This document shows positions 11,106-23,284 of a stretch of DNA of 64,000 nucleotides, piece after piece. How positions within the stretch are numbered: the stretch's first letter is position 1; the number at the start of each line of letters is the position of its first letter. Made by a program: the position numbers and the translations under genes. The notes beneath the pieces were generated by a model. It saw only the letters and a program-made list of their open reading frames with translations. It ran no database searches and was not told where the DNA came from. The stretch covers positions 930,001 through 994,000 of the forward strand of contig JAIXMN010000006.1 in NCBI GenBank assembly GCA_025716815.1, read 5' to 3'. Source of the stretch: Dichotomocladium elegans. Its lineage: Eukaryota; Mucoromycota; Mucoromycetes; Mucorales; Lichtheimiaceae.

Positions 11106-12741
11106 ATGAGCTTTCGAAAGCGCAACGCTGATCAACAGCCGAGATTACCTCCAGGATCGCGCCTGAGTGCTTATAATGGCCAACTCCTGATATCAACGGG
11201 TGTGCCCTCACTCGACGATATTATGGGCGGCGGTCTGCCTGTCGGCACTGTCCTGCTGGTGAAAGAGGATCGTGCCACGACTTATGCGCAGTTGCTGCTT
11301 AAATATTTCTTGGCCCAAGGCATAGCCTCAGGCCACCATTGCGCACTCGCTTCACTCGATGAGGATGGCAACACATTGTTGCGGAATTTAATGTGGCTTG
11401 CTACGTCCGATGCCGATATGGACACGGACGATCACGAGGATGCGGCGAAGAATGCGGCTCGATCGCACGACAGCGATCGGCTCAAGATTGCCTGGCGCTA
11501 TGCCCATTTAAAAAAATTCGAGACAAGCGTAAGGGCAGGCAAGTTGGACATCTTTTGTTGCAATAAGGAAACGCTGTGAGCCGTTGCGTGTATGCTAAAA
11601 TGGAACGCAGCTTCACCGACACCGCCGCCCGCAACACAGTCAGCATCGTCTGCTGCCGAACCGACGAATAAAACGGCTGACAGCAAATCACAGTCGACCC
11701 AGAACGAGCCCAAACCGTACTGTAGTCATTTCGATCTGACAAAGCGAATTCCGGAAAGCGTATTGCAGGAGAGTCGATTTTCTGTCCTTAACCCCACAGT
11801 GGCAGATATAACCGCCGAGAGCGAAGAGAGAGATGACTACTTGAAACTTCTGGATGATATTCGAGAACTGGTTGTGGCGAATAATTTTAGGCAAGTTGAA
11901 GGCGGGCGCATGACGATTTTGCTTCAGCGGCGCCACGGGCTTTTGATCTAACGCATTTGAGTCTATTGTATGTATAAATAAATAGTTCAGCCCTCCCTGC
12001 GCAACCTAATACCTTGCGAAACGTGCTACGAATCGGTATACATTCGTTGGCGTCTCCTAGCTGGCAATCAAAATCGCAGCACGTACGTGCGACAAGAATG
12101 CTCCGTCTCAACACACGGAAGGGCGGATGGGAGGGGGAGTGAACCCTATTTCTAAGCGTTTTATACCACTACAATAGGATCTGTACAAGTTCTTCCATGC
12201 GCTACGTGGTTTGCTACGGTTTTCATTTGGAGCCGCCGTGGTGACTATCCCTGCTTATCTCTATGACGAGTCTCCCAACTTTGTGCGACGCATTGAGCAT
12301 ATGGTCGATGCTGTGATTGAGGTCGAGTCCTTTGCAGGTAGTTTTCCTTTGGTTGTTGTTGTTGTTGCTTGTCGTACTTGCGCTGGTAAAAGTCTTTCTC
12401 AACCAGAGGATTTTAATGTAGGCTCGAAATTGCATAACGATGCGTCCTACACCCAAAATTATCATGGATTCTTTTACGTGCACAAGCTGCCTGTTCTCAA
12501 TTCCCTGTTACCGCCCAGCACAAAGCTCTCAGTTCTCTCTGCAGGCGGCAGTAACGATCTGGCATTCAAGCTCCGACGCAAAAGGTTTGCGATTGAGACC
12601 TTCCATCTACCTCCAGAGGGGGGTGTAGGTGAACGACGAACAGAGCCGCCTCCAGAGCATAACAAGAAAGAAAAGCGTGCGCCACGCCGTTTAGGGTGTG
12701 GATCATCTGGTCTAGGAAAGCAGGATCCCCTCGAATTCTGA
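11106..12741 (+). CDS. ELP4: Elongator complex subunit ELP4
   Basis: RecA-like subunit of the Elp456 ring of Elongator, which modifies wobble uridines of tRNAs. Exons 11106-11528, 11640-11890, 11986-12082, 12178-12337 and 12422-12741 give 416 residues. Seen: STGVPSLDDIMGGGLPVGTV near the N-terminus, KIAWRYAHLKKF, FDLTKRIP, LRNVLRIGIHSLASPSW, FFHALRGLLRFSFGAAVVTI, RRIEHMVDAVIEVESFAG, and the C-terminal LAFKLRRKRFAIETFHLPPE. These match ELP4 in order. Intron 2 begins with GC (AG/GCAAGT), a likely GC-AG intron. Intron 4 (12338-12421) is 84 nt, open and in frame, so a naive model would retain it. Start chosen at the first ATG after a poly(A) leader. Confidence 0.92.
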
Positions 12742-12895
12742 AAATAGAATCTGTGTGCCCGTATTCCCGACCTGTTCTTTTTATAAAATCCCCCTCCTCG
12801 CTGCAAAATGGTTGCTGAGCCCTTGTCGCCCTCATCTCTTCCCATTCCTCCGCTTTTTTCTTCTTTTTTTTTTTCCTTTCCTTTGGCCGCAATAG

Positions 12896-14929
12896 ATGCC
12901 ATCCGATCTTCCCCAGTTTAAGACTGATACTGCCTCCGCTCCCATGACGAGACGTCCACGCGGTAACAAGCGCGTTCTGGTTGTCCTGGGGACGCTTGGT
13001 ATCGTGCTCTTATTTTTCTTAAACGCCCGGATGGCTACAAAGTCTGCTGCAGAAGATACGCCTGTGCCGTCGACGTCTGTTATTCCGCAAGCGCCCCTTC
13101 CTCCCTCTCAAGAAAACGTTGGCGGTGTCTCAGTTCCCGAAGACGATCTTACCACTGGTGAGGAAGCCATTCTTCCTGCGGAGGAAGAGGATTCTGCTGC
13201 GACTGTGCCGTCAACTACTCATCCAGAGCATCACAGCACTCTGCCTCATCCCTTGACGGACTCCATGGACGATGACAATGTGATCATTAACGACTCCAAT
13301 CATTACACATACTTGGTCGTGGTGGCCTCACCGCCCGATCAAATGGCTCGGCGCAGTCTCATTCGTGAAAAGTACTTTGGTTTGGCGAACAATCTCTTGC
13401 CGTGCATGCGGTTCAATTCCGACACAATGTACACGTTTTGGATCTATGGCAGACCTATTCCGGCGCGCACTGCCGAGCGACGCAAGTATGAGGCAGAGAA
13501 AATGGAATGGAATGACCTCGAGGAAGTACCAGCACGTATGACGTTTAGTCAAGCAGACGTGCTTGAATGGGCCGAGACGACGCTGGCTGAACGTGGTGTG
13601 ACGTACGACTATTTGATTGTTCAGGATATTTATACCTTTGCGCAACTCTCGGTCATTCGACGGGAACTGGAAAGCGGAGTCTTATCGGAAAACACGCCCT
13701 CATCCGTTAATCTTGGACTGGATTCAAAAAGTCTGATTTGGGCCACTTTTACGGGAGAGGAAGTTGATAACGACGCATTTGTGATTGGCTCTGATGCAGC
13801 TAAGCTTGCACTCAAGTACAAGGACGACATCACTGCTGCTGCTGCTGCTGTTGGTTCTGGCAAGAGCAAGCGGAATCTTCTGACGGATATGTATACCTAC
13901 TTCCAGTCCGAATCTGTCGAGGGCGAGAACCCGATCTTTGTGCGTGAAGATGACGCAGAGACACACCGCTTTATACGGTGGGAGAACAATGTGGAGTCGG
14001 TGCACACCGAAGATTGCATCGTGAGTCGCGTCTATCAAGACAGCGAATTTATTGAGCTTGCGCAGTACACTTTTCTCCAGCCAACGCCTGCATGCTATCC
14101 ACGCAAGTCTGCATTCCGCGGACTGCAGCCTATGCCGGACCCTTTGGATGATGATGAGGATGAGGATGAGTCTACCTCTGCATCGCCAGCAACAAGCATC
14201 TCCGAGGCGACGACTGAGGAGCAGCAGCTGCCGTCGATTGCGTTGATGACTTCGTCGTACATCTACGACGACAACTGCATGGAACCATCGGCGACGCTGG
14301 CAGCGATGAACAAGCGTAAATATGCGGAACGACATGGACACAGCTTTGTTGCGCGCTCGGCCGAGTTTGCGCAGCAGCGGGGCCGCAAGACGGTGTGGGG
14401 CAAGGTTGATGCGGTCGAAAAGGTTCTGCCGAAATACGACTGGATCTTTTGGATGGACATGGATGCGGTCATCATGAATGCCGATCGGTCGCTCCACGAG
14501 CTACTCGACGACCTCAAGGCGCGCTATCCAGGTGGTCCAGACGCTTTTGACGCCAATGTCGACCTCATTGCAGCCAAGCCGCGCAAAGATCCAATGCTCA
14601 ATGCGGGTGTCTTTTATCTGAAGAACACAGCCTGGAGCCGAAAGTTTTTGCGGGATGTCCAGGGGGTTACAGAATGGTACACCAAGGGTCCTTCGTACGA
14701 GCAAGGTGCCATGTGGAAGATCATGACCGAGCCTGAAAACGAAGACCATGTCTTTGTGCTTGTCGATGACGACCACACCATGAACACCTTCCCGCAGCGG
14801 TACCAGCCCGGCGATTTCATCGTTCACTTTGCGCCGGACAAGTGCCCGAATGAGCTAACCCTCAAGGGTCTTGCGGCGGCGGAACGCATCGAGAATGGCG
14901 AGTCGATTACATTCAAAGATATAATGTAA
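12896..14929 (+). CDS. Two-domain glycosyltransferase (GT31-like + GT34)
   Basis: Type II Golgi membrane protein of 677 residues: a basic N-terminus (RRPRGNKR) and one membrane anchor (VLVVLGTLGIVLLFFL, about residues 27-42), then a Pro/Ser/Glu stem. Residues about 140-320 look like a beta-1,3-galactosyltransferase (GT31-type) fold: VVASPPDQMARRSLIREKYF, then YDYLIVQDIYTFAQL, but KxDDDxF is replaced by NDAFV. Residues about 440-670 are a GT34 (GMA12/MNN10) domain with the DxD motif in FWMDMDAVIM, LNAGVFYLKNT, YEQGAMWK and a terminal IVHFA. The second domain looks catalytically complete; the first may be degenerate. An acidic Ser/Glu linker (about residues 410-440) joins them. Likely adds alpha-galactose or mannose to glycoproteins; the substrate is not determinable. 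Confidence 0.8.
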   Translation: MPSDLPQFKTDTASAPMTRRPRGNKRVLVVLGTLGIVLLFFLNARMATKSAAEDTPVPSTSVIPQAPLPPSQENVGGVSVPEDDLTTGEEAILPAEEEDSAATVPSTTHPEHHSTLPHPLTDSMDDDNVIINDSNHYTYLVVVASPPDQMARRSLIREKYFGLANNLLPCMRFNSDTMYTFWIYGRPIPARTAERRKYEAEKMEWNDLEEVPARMTFSQADVLEWAETTLAERGVTYDYLIVQDIYTFAQLSVIRRELESGVLSENTPSSVNLGLDSKSLIWATFTGEEVDNDAFVIGSDAAKLALKYKDDITAAAAAVGSGKSKRNLLTDMYTYFQSESVEGENPIFVREDDAETHRFIRWENNVESVHTEDCIVSRVYQDSEFIELAQYTFLQPTPACYPRKSAFRGLQPMPDPLDDDEDEDESTSASPATSISEATTEEQQLPSIALMTSSYIYDDNCMEPSATLAAMNKRKYAERHGHSFVARSAEFAQQRGRKTVWGKVDAVEKVLPKYDWIFWMDMDAVIMNADRSLHELLDDLKARYPGGPDAFDANVDLIAAKPRKDPMLNAGVFYLKNTAWSRKFLRDVQGVTEWYTKGPSYEQGAMWKIMTEPENEDHVFVLVDDDHTMNTFPQRYQPGDFIVHFAPDKCPNELTLKGLAAAERIENGESITFKDIM

Positions 14930-15338
14930 ATTTGTTGTTTTTGTTTATTTTTCTTGTTGCAAATGTATCATATCACTCTTATACACACACCTTTGAAGAG
15001 GAAGTAAGCTAGCTTTCTTGTCGACACTTTATACCGCTTAGGGTTTGTGACATTCCTCATGTGCAGTATCTCATTCTCCCTGATGTATGTGAGGGGGGCA
15101 ATGAGAGGATATATGTGTGTATAGTCATCTTAGACCTAAGGGTTTGAGAGTAGTTTATTTCCAGAGCTCGGCCGCTTTTAAACAAGGGCTCTACGTCATT
15201 GTATGCTACTGGTTTCCATTTTAGGTGTAACGTCCTTAAAAGCATATGTGTTGGGGGGGATTCTCTTTTTTTTTTTTACTAGATCCCTCTTTCTTCTTCC
15301 GCTCGCTTTTGGCTGCAACAACCATTCACCACCAAAAA
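14930..15338. other. Intergenic
   Basis: 3' region of the glycosyltransferase and promoter of the synaptobrevin gene. T-rich tracts occur at 14930-14955 and 15265-15280. No gene was recognised. Confidence 0.5.
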
Positions 15339-15948
15339 ATGTAGGCATGCAAAACCAATATACATCGGCTGTCATATAACACGAGAGAATAAATAAATAC
15401 ACAGGTCTACGCCCTATGATCCGTATATCCCAAACTCGCAACAGACGAACGCTCCACCACAAAGAACGCAGCGAGTGCAGGCGCAGGTCGACGAGGTGGT
15501 GAATATCATGCAAGACAACATTGACCAGATGATGCGCCGCGGCGAAAACATCAACTCCCTTCAGCACATGACCGGTAAATCTATTTTTTTATGCTCTCAG
15601 AGAAATTGACTCTGTATAAATAATACAAACATCATACTATCGGCACCCGCTCCAAGAGGATTTGCATATGACTTCATCCCAATTTCGACGCGGTGCAAAC
15701 CAAGTTCGTAAACGGATGTGGTGGAAGGACCTCAAATGGAAGATCATCATCGCTGTAACCATCCTTGTCATCCTCGGTATCATTATCGGCTCGATCGTGG
15801 GTACTCAGGTAAAGAATTCAGTGGGTAAAGGAGGCAAAGGACTATGTGCACGCACACGAGACTGACCACCTCCCTCCCCCCCCCATTTACCAAACAGACA
15901 AATAAAGGTCATGACGACTCTTCTCCGACTCCATCTCCTTCTGCTTGA
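15339..15948 (+). CDS. SNC1: R-SNARE synaptobrevin, Snc1/2 type
   Basis: Vesicle SNARE for post-Golgi to plasma membrane and endocytic traffic. Exons 15405-15574, 15657-15808 and 15898-15948 encode STPYDPYIPN, the SNARE helix from RVQAQVDEVVNIMQDNI with the zero-layer Arg in DQMMRRGENI, then SSQFRRGANQVRKRMWWKDLKWK and the tail anchor IIIAVTILVILGIIIGSIVG, followed by a short polar tail after TNKGHDD. To start this frame I infer a 2-nt coding exon at 15339-15340 (AT) spliced over 15341-15404 so that the ATG is split by an intron; the result is MSTPYDPYIPN, as in other fungal Snc proteins. Total 124 residues. The body is certain, the split start is inferred. Confidence 0.9.
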
Positions 15949-18900
15949 ACAAAGTCTTCTCCATACGTTCGTCACTCTCCTCCTCAACCTTCGCAAACCT
16001 GCCCACACAGACGCCTTCCTGTCCTTTTTTTTTCTTATCTATTCTTTCTAAACCTCAATATATTATTCTTTGCGTCTCAGAATTGTGTGTCTATCTGGTG
16101 TATTTCCACCTCATTCCAAAAGCTTGGCAACTCTATCTTGATAAGCCTTTGTAATACTGCCCACATTGCTATCCTGCACCCTATGGTCTTCATATATATA
16201 TATATGTATATACCATCGAGGAATAATTCTCTGTCCGCTGCTACGCGTATTCCTGAAACGAAAGGACAGAAGAAGACTGGATAATACATGTAACGGTACA
16301 CATGTTTGTTTAGTACGAAAATGGCTCTGCTAGTATATTTCCGAGAAACGATAGACCGGAGGTTGCTTTTGTATTCTTGATGAAGAGGTCTAAGAGACAC
16401 CTGTTCCAGAGATAGAACAATCCCTAAACTATCCAAACTAACCCTTTATCCAGTGAGAAAAGATGATCATTTGCAAAAATATACCGAATTACCATCACTG
16501 ATTCTTAATGGTAATCGTCACGCGCATATCTGTGTAGCTCCGGTTGATACGACTTGAAGCGCCTGGAAAAGGCTGGTCATGCTCAATTCTTCTTTTTCCA
16601 AGACGAATTTCGCCTGCAAGATAAAACAGCAGGGCGTCGTACGACAGAGGCAAAGCAAGAGCGAACACTACAAGCAACAGTTGAGAAGAGCTTGGGAGGG
16701 GGGCACAAAGGAGGTACGAAGCAAATTACACCGTTGAGCGCGGGAACAAGCAGACCACAGTGAACTATGGGGGACTTGGAGGGTGAGCAAACGGCTCCCC
16801 GGTAAAAGGAAAAGACCCTACCCGAAAGCAGACAGACTGCGGCCACACCAAATGCTCAGGTATTCTCTTTCATAGCACATCGCGCATGAATGCAATAGGT
16901 CAATCTACAAAGCAGAGAAGATGTTAGACTCGAATAAAAAGAAAATGATGCATAACGATTCATAGAGAATACCCCATGAAAGAGAGGCCAAAGATGGATC
17001 TGATAGACTCATAGGGACCCAGCACCCTAGCATGTCCAAGTCGGCGGTCTTCCTGAATAGAGCAGACTGACCATAACATAGGTCCGAGTATTTCATACAT
17101 GTGCTATGCGGTTAGTGGTAGTCTATGGAGGGGGAGCATCTTTCTGTGAAGCTTAAATACTATTAAATGCTTTTTGGGATCGTTAATTCTTCTTTAGGCA
17201 TGACTGGTGAAACTCTGGCTTGCTATAGCTCTTTTCAGGATGCGTTCTTTGTGATTGTGCTTTAAGCAACGAAATAACGCAAGCCGAGTTATACCGCTGG
17301 GATTTGGCTTCTTGTACTAGCATAGCCTACGTAAGGAGACCAACCCATGAAACTATGGCTAGGCGATAGAGTTCAACTAAACTTGTGGTTGTGGATGCTG
17401 TATTGACACGGTGCAAGTGGTACAGTGGGCAAAGGGCTTGAAATGGAATCGGTGTCAAGCACAGTTCAGCATTGGGTTCTATAGGAAAGGAGTAAAACTA
17501 AGAAGTAAAGCTAGATGCAAAAGTGAATGCAAGACGGTTGCCGTCGATCAGTGGAGGAACTAGCAACTCCTGAGATCATTGGATGTTCCAATGCAAATCT
17601 GAATGCTGTTAGAAGATGGCGTCTGCGATTGCAGCAGATCAAACCGATGTTGTACGTGATTGTGTACTTTTTAGTCTGCTCGGAAGGCGAATGGTAGTAC
17701 AATTTTACAAATGGAAATCAATTGCTCATGGCTGGATGCTAAGTGCTTATACGTGTCCTTATATCTCGCTATTGTTGCCTCTGCAGAAACACTGGCACAT
17801 TCCTGCGCACGCCCGCAATTACAAACCTTTTTACTAGTTCTATATTTGATTCCGTTATGATTGTTAAATATTAACAGGTATTTGGTGTAAAAGGAGGGCT
17901 ATTTCGCTCTTCAATCATTATTCAGGCTCATCTGAGTTGGAACAATGATTGAACAAGTCTGTGCGCAGGGTGGTTTTCATACGCAAGACGCCGCAACTCC
18001 GCGTTTGGGTCGCAAAAGGAGCCATGTTTTCAGTGGGTGAGCTCCGAGCCATAGAACTGCTTGTTCCATCAACTAAGCAATCTATACTATTAACTTTATC
18101 TCGAATAGAAACGGGTCTATGTCGTCAAATACCGCCTGCAGAAATTGAAAATAATCGGCGTAAATCCGGGGAACTGCAAATTATCGGCGGGGCTCTCTGA
18201 GAGTAGGATGTGTTGCAGACATGTCACTTACCACTACCTTGGGACAGCACATATAAACCTGGAGATGCTTTCCTACAGCTTCAAATGGTGATCTAATATC
18301 GGAAACTCTCGGAGTCTTCGATTGATCAAGCCGCTCGATATAGCCCTTCTTATTAAGTGCACCAACATATATTCATTATGATTATGATAACTGGTGCCAG
18401 CCACCATAGAATGCTTTTTTTCACGTACGCCGTGTATCAGATATATCGTAACCAAGTTGACGTAGGAAATTCTCATTTGACCGTATGACCGATAATACGT
18501 TATTTTGGTCACTTTGTCTGTATTTAGGTCCCTCTTTTCTCAACAGGCGCTGGGGTTGCCATCACCCAAGAAAAATATCTTGCCAACAGACATCATTTTC
18601 TTGATTTTCCGTAAACTGTATAGTACTATACATCTTTTCCTGCACATGTCAAGTTTTCTCTGTTTTGTTCTGAGTAGGGTTCAATGGTTTAATTAGGAGA
18701 TTCTAAACAAAGAGAGGATTATCTAACAGAGAAACGAAAAACTATGTTTCGGAAATGTCATCTGAAAGCTCCCAAAAGGAACGATACTGCGGCTCATGAT
18801 ATGGAGAAACTGAAAAACGACTACCGTAGCTTCAGCTGCGAATGAACTAGAATAATTCGAGTTGGAATCAAGAAATCCACAACGCTGTACGGTAATCCGC

Positions 18901-19300
18901 GGAGTCAGCTGGCGACATACATTTGCATATCTCACAGCAGCCCATTCCCTTTAACATGTCCATCTATGCATGCTCAGGAGACAGGGTGCCTAGCCCAAAG
19001 CGTTGCATCAAGGGTAATTCAATTTATCAGGATGTTGCGGGAAGAATGATATCGTTTGTTAATGAGATCTAGCAACAAGATTGCGCATATGCAGCCCATG
19101 AAGGGAGAAAGTCCGTGTTATGTACCATGGGCTCTATATTAAACCCTCTACTGTATCAAAGCTATTGTCTTATGCGGCGTGCGCAATGCCTTCATGGAAT
19201 CTTCAGTTCTTGCTCTGTCACTCATTACAGCTTGATTTAAACATCTGCATAAATATGCACGTAGTATCAATTACAAGTTAATGAAACGTACGCCGTACAA
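15949..19300. other. Long gene-poor interval
   Basis: About 3.3 kb of AT-rich DNA with no frame that I can assign to a family. A (TA)n run is at 16192-16210. On the minus strand, 16499-16620 resembles a terminal exon (acceptor TTGCAG then a frame ending TITIKNQ), but no upstream exons were found. The stretch 17100-19200 has no coding signal and could be old transposon debris. Confidence 0.4.
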
Positions 19301-20640
19301 CATTGTTCAAATTTAAGCTATTGATGCTTCACTGATACGGATCATCAATGTTTTGCTTTCCAAACACCGACCGCGTTTTACTTTGCTCTTGACAACTGAT
19401 CAAAAATGCTCAATCGGATTGAGTTCAGGCGAGTATGATGGAAGATAACCACGTCAGTATCCTCGAGACTCGACGTATTTAGGGCTATCCTCGGCCTTAT
19501 GGATAAATATATTATCCATTACCAAACAACGGCCCTTCATATGTTCATACTTATCCGTCTCGTCCATTGTAGCCTTAAGGAAGCTTAGATAAATGGCGTT
19601 TTGTTCGCAAGTTCAGATTGACCTGCCTTCTTTCTTTTCTTGATAGGTGGCTCTGGGCATCTCAAGCTACATTTAATGATATCTGGTGCTGAGATCTCTC
19701 CCAAGATCGTGATAGGCTTTGCTATTGTCTTTGGTATTGTGGCCACTGCAAGGAGTTCCTTATTTGGGCCATGCCATGCTGCGCTTCATATTTATATGGA
19801 ATCCAGACTCGTCAAGGAAAGCGTGATTTTTTCTAAAGTCGATGTCGGTCCTGTCTCATCTGCGCATCCAATCGAGGTGCTCTTGGATTTTGGCAGCACT
19901 ATTCCTGTCTACAGGCTGAGATCGAGCCATTTTCGATGACAGATTGCATTCATTTTTTCATAAATCGATGGAGCGACATTTTAGATATTTTGGAACTCTC
20001 TAATCTTTGAAGCAGTTGCTCCATCAGCTGCTCTAGGACCAATGCATGAATTCTCATCAAGGCATTTGAAAATAACGCTCCCATGATCTTCATTGCGAAT
20101 ACGCGAGCGACCCCCTCGCGCTAGGTTTCTTAAAGATGCCGTCAGGGCCCTTCTTGTACTGTAATGCCCATCGCTGGGCTGAACGAACATGGATTCCTAG
20201 CAGCTGACGCACTCAAGGCCTTCCCAAACATCCGTTTGAAAAATCGGGCCTTGTCTTGGCCAGTGTACGCTGTGCAGCTGCGCTTGATCCCCGCTCCTTT
20301 CATCCGAATGTCTGTATCCTTTCGCTTGGGAATGTAGCGTGGTAGTAAGAGCATAGTTATCTCTGCAAGAGATGCTACGCAGACAGTCAGCGCGAGAACA
20401 AACAGATTGCAGAGAGTACAATTCTTCATCAACAACGTAGTCCATAGGCTCCGGACAGCCACGCTCATCGACGACATGATCTTGGCCATTTTCGTAGAGA
20501 AATAGGCTACTCGTTTCAAAATGTAAAAGTATATAAAAGAGACGGGAGCAACATCTTTCGGTGGATGCATGTGACATCTGATTTGTCATCATGCATATTC
20601 TGGACAAAACGCGATTTTATTTTTGTGATCCTGAGACTTT
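19300..20640 (-). mobile_element. Decayed IS630/Tc1-like transposon, copy 1
   Basis: Reading the minus strand from 20640, broken frames encode a transposase like that of copy 3: an N-terminal segment (ENGQDHVVDERGCPEP, then LYSLQSVCSRADCLRSI), a helix-turn-helix region near 20000-20180, and a DDE domain with first Asp in FLDESGFHINMKRSMAW (about 19840) and a C-terminal part near 19380-19440 corresponding to the LNPIEQFW block. Multiple frameshifts and stops make it inactive. Homology with copy 3 extends 5' of the start codon to about 20660 (GACTTTGATTTTG). No clear terminal inverted repeats were found. Confidence 0.75.
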
Positions 20641-20962
20641 GATTTTGGAAAATGGTGTATATTTTCGAGGAACATCTATTTTACCTTGTATGCCTCTGCG
20701 CATATTAAATAAGTACATGCAAAAAAAGACAATTATTTGCTGATGTTATAGAAGAGCGAATATAAAGGAAGATGTATGTGTGTATAACAAATGGATGGAT
20801 GAGATAGGAAGAGGGTACGATAGAGGAGGAGAGAAAGAACGAGCGAAGGGTTTGTTTAATGTATACAGAACGGAAGTGTAGGTGTAAAAGTGTGCATGTA
20901 TATACGTGTGCGTGTCGACTGAAAGAAGGGTGCATGGGTAGGAAAGAATTTCTCTGTAATCT
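20641..20962. other. Intergenic, 3' of the PPR gene
   Basis: AT-rich DNA between transposon copy 1 and the PPR stop codon. No gene was recognised. Confidence 0.4.
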
Positions 20963-23284
20963 CTATGATACGTTTAATGCCTTACGCGCCAACTCGCCCA
21001 CCTGGTCGATTCTCTTGGGATCCATACGACCGCGAACAAGGGCTTTGAGGAGGTAGTGCCAAGTCAGATGGTTTGGTGTCACTCCATTGTCACGCATGTG
21101 TCTAAACACAAAGAGCGCTACTCGGGCGTTGCGAAAGATCGAGCAAGCCTGAAGTAGTACCGTGTACGTCTGAACCGTGGGTTTAACGCCATCCGAACAC
21201 ATATAGGTGAATACGTCAACCGCACGGGCTAGACTATGCTTTGAGAAGCACGCAATTAGAGTGGTATAGGTAAATTCATTTGGTTTCTCGAATCCCGTCA
21301 TCTCCTGAAAAAGTTTGTAGGCTTGTGACGGATCCGATAGGATATAGTACGACGGCTGAGGAGGAGGTGGCGGTTGTCCTGACATGATGCCCGTCAGCGT
21401 TTCGTGGATGTCCGGCCACATGGTTGACAATTCTTTGGATATCCAATTGGAGGGCTGCTTCTTGGCAAAGGCTTTAAGCATACTCGTATATGCATATAGA
21501 TTCAAGTGGATACCCCGAGTTTTCAGTGCTCGAAACACGTTCCATGCCATGCTGTCCTCATTGTTCATCACCAGACCCCGAACCACCATTGCTAGCGTAA
21601 TATCATCCGGGATACCATGCCGTCGCATGGCGATAAACGCTGACAACGCAGCCGGTACGTCGCCGCACTTGAAGAGCGCATCGGTATAGAGATGATCAGA
21701 CAATAAAGTAGCTCCATGTTTGGGATCAAGCACCTTGTGGAGCCCATATGAACTTTTGGTATTTTCCAAATCTCTCTGGTTACCACTCTCTGTCACCAGA
21801 TGGTTGACCATGACTGTGTTTACCAGCTTCTTGTCTTGCACGAGAAGCGTATCAAAGAAGGCACGTGCGCCATCCAAGCTTGCCTTGACCTGAGCCCAGA
21901 GTAATGTCGCTCGGAACTTGTCATCCACTCGTGGATCGCTCAGATCCACCTTTTTTAGCCATCTGTTGGCCAGTCGTTGGGTCACTTCCCATTTACCGTG
22001 CCGTATTGAATTCGACAGAACCGACGTTACCATTGCATAGCTTGGTCGTTTGCTCGCATTCAGTATCTTCATCGCCTTATCAAAATCCCCTGCGCGACCG
22101 TACGCCTCAAGCAGCGCAGCCTTTGTTGCTACTGTTGGCCGGACGCCTTGGCTCTGCATTTCTCGGTAGAGTCGTTCTGCGTTGGTGGAATCGCCTTTGT
22201 GCGCCATTCCCGATATCAGGGATGTGTACACGTGAGCATTATATCGAACGCCCTCACTAACATTATGCTCCAATTTAACCTGCGCAGACGACATCGACTC
22301 GAGGAACCTGACCGTTCTTTCGATAGATGTCCGTGAAAGATGGCTAACCATCACCGCACATGCCTTGTTATCCAGTACAATCCCTTCTGTCTCCATCGCC
22401 TCGATCATGAGGCTCGCTGCAGCCTCATGGTGTGCGCTTTTGAGGTGATGTGGTCGGAGTGACAGCGCAAGCGACGTAAGGTGCGACGGAGTGATCGGCG
22501 CCTTTTCCTGCTTCATCCTTCTTAACAAACCAAGAGCACCTTCCGCGTCCCCACTTCTTGCCATTGCAAAGAGAATTTGTGAGTAATGGAGTGAGCTTGT
22601 TGGGATCTGATGACGCCGCATGTGCTCAAGCACGTTGTGCATTTGTGCTACCGCCACATCCTTCTCGCCGTATTTCAAGATATTCAAGAGATGGCCAAAG
22701 TGGCTTGCGGTCATTCTATCCGAGACTTCAAACATTTCCATTGCTTGATATATCCTCCAGGCCGTAGCAGCCTTGTACCCAGAAGCATTATACAACGCCG
22801 ATCGCAGCGATTTGAAGATGCGTTCAGAACCCAGATGAGACCGCTCCCGATCGAGGTATTTGAGAAATGCATCGAGATCAACTGCTTTGCTAATGTTTCG
22901 CGGATGGAACGGATTCCTTGCGGAATCATTCAGGGGTGCTGATTCCTCTTGAGATGCGCATCGTGCTCTGGCATTGATGCAAACTGTCCGTCGTTGATGT
23001 TGTTGAGGCTGGTGTTGTTGTAACCTTGTCCCCTGACAGCGTGATATGCTGCTATTCGTGATGCCGCGTCGGCAGCCCGCTGCGGCAAGAAACCAGAGCA
23101 TGGATAGGTCAGTGACGTGTGGTGACTGACGCGAAGTCGCGGTTGTCGGTTTAGCCAGAACGTTTTGATGAACATGCCGTACGAAAGCAGCCAGGCTCGT
23201 ATACGGGGGATTATGACTGTAGTGGCTCTTGCATGCAGTTGCGGCACATTTACTACCTCGTCGAGCAAGTGCCGATGTGGTCAT
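20963..23284 (-). CDS. Mitochondrial pentatricopeptide repeat (PPR) protein
   Basis: Single-exon 773-residue protein. The first 110 residues are rich in Arg, Ser, Ala and Gln and poor in acids (MTTSALARRGSKCAATACKS), as for a mitochondrial presequence. From about residue 130 there are many helical-hairpin repeats of about 35 residues, for example VYTSLISGMAHKGDSTNAER with LYREMQSQGVRPTVATKAAL, YTSMLKAFAKK, FTYTTLIACFSKHSLARAVD with VFTYMCSDGVKPTVQTYTVL, and FVFRHMRDNGVTPNHLTWHY. PPR proteins bind organellar RNA one base per repeat and act in processing, stability or translation. The target transcript cannot be predicted here. A Pro-rich insert (GQPPPPPQPS) interrupts the array near residue 640. 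Confidence 0.85.
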   Translation of the reverse strand: MTTSALARRGSKCAATACKSHYSHNPPYTSLAAFVRHVHQNVLAKPTTATSRQSPHVTDLSMLWFLAAAGCRRGITNSSISRCQGTRLQQHQPQQHQRRTVCINARARCASQEESAPLNDSARNPFHPRNISKAVDLDAFLKYLDRERSHLGSERIFKSLRSALYNASGYKAATAWRIYQAMEMFEVSDRMTASHFGHLLNILKYGEKDVAVAQMHNVLEHMRRHQIPTSSLHYSQILFAMARSGDAEGALGLLRRMKQEKAPITPSHLTSLALSLRPHHLKSAHHEAAASLMIEAMETEGIVLDNKACAVMVSHLSRTSIERTVRFLESMSSAQVKLEHNVSEGVRYNAHVYTSLISGMAHKGDSTNAERLYREMQSQGVRPTVATKAALLEAYGRAGDFDKAMKILNASKRPSYAMVTSVLSNSIRHGKWEVTQRLANRWLKKVDLSDPRVDDKFRATLLWAQVKASLDGARAFFDTLLVQDKKLVNTVMVNHLVTESGNQRDLENTKSSYGLHKVLDPKHGATLLSDHLYTDALFKCGDVPAALSAFIAMRRHGIPDDITLAMVVRGLVMNNEDSMAWNVFRALKTRGIHLNLYAYTSMLKAFAKKQPSNWISKELSTMWPDIHETLTGIMSGQPPPPPQPSYYILSDPSQAYKLFQEMTGFEKPNEFTYTTLIACFSKHSLARAVDVFTYMCSDGVKPTVQTYTVLLQACSIFRNARVALFVFRHMRDNGVTPNHLTWHYLLKALVRGRMDPKRIDQVGELARKALNVS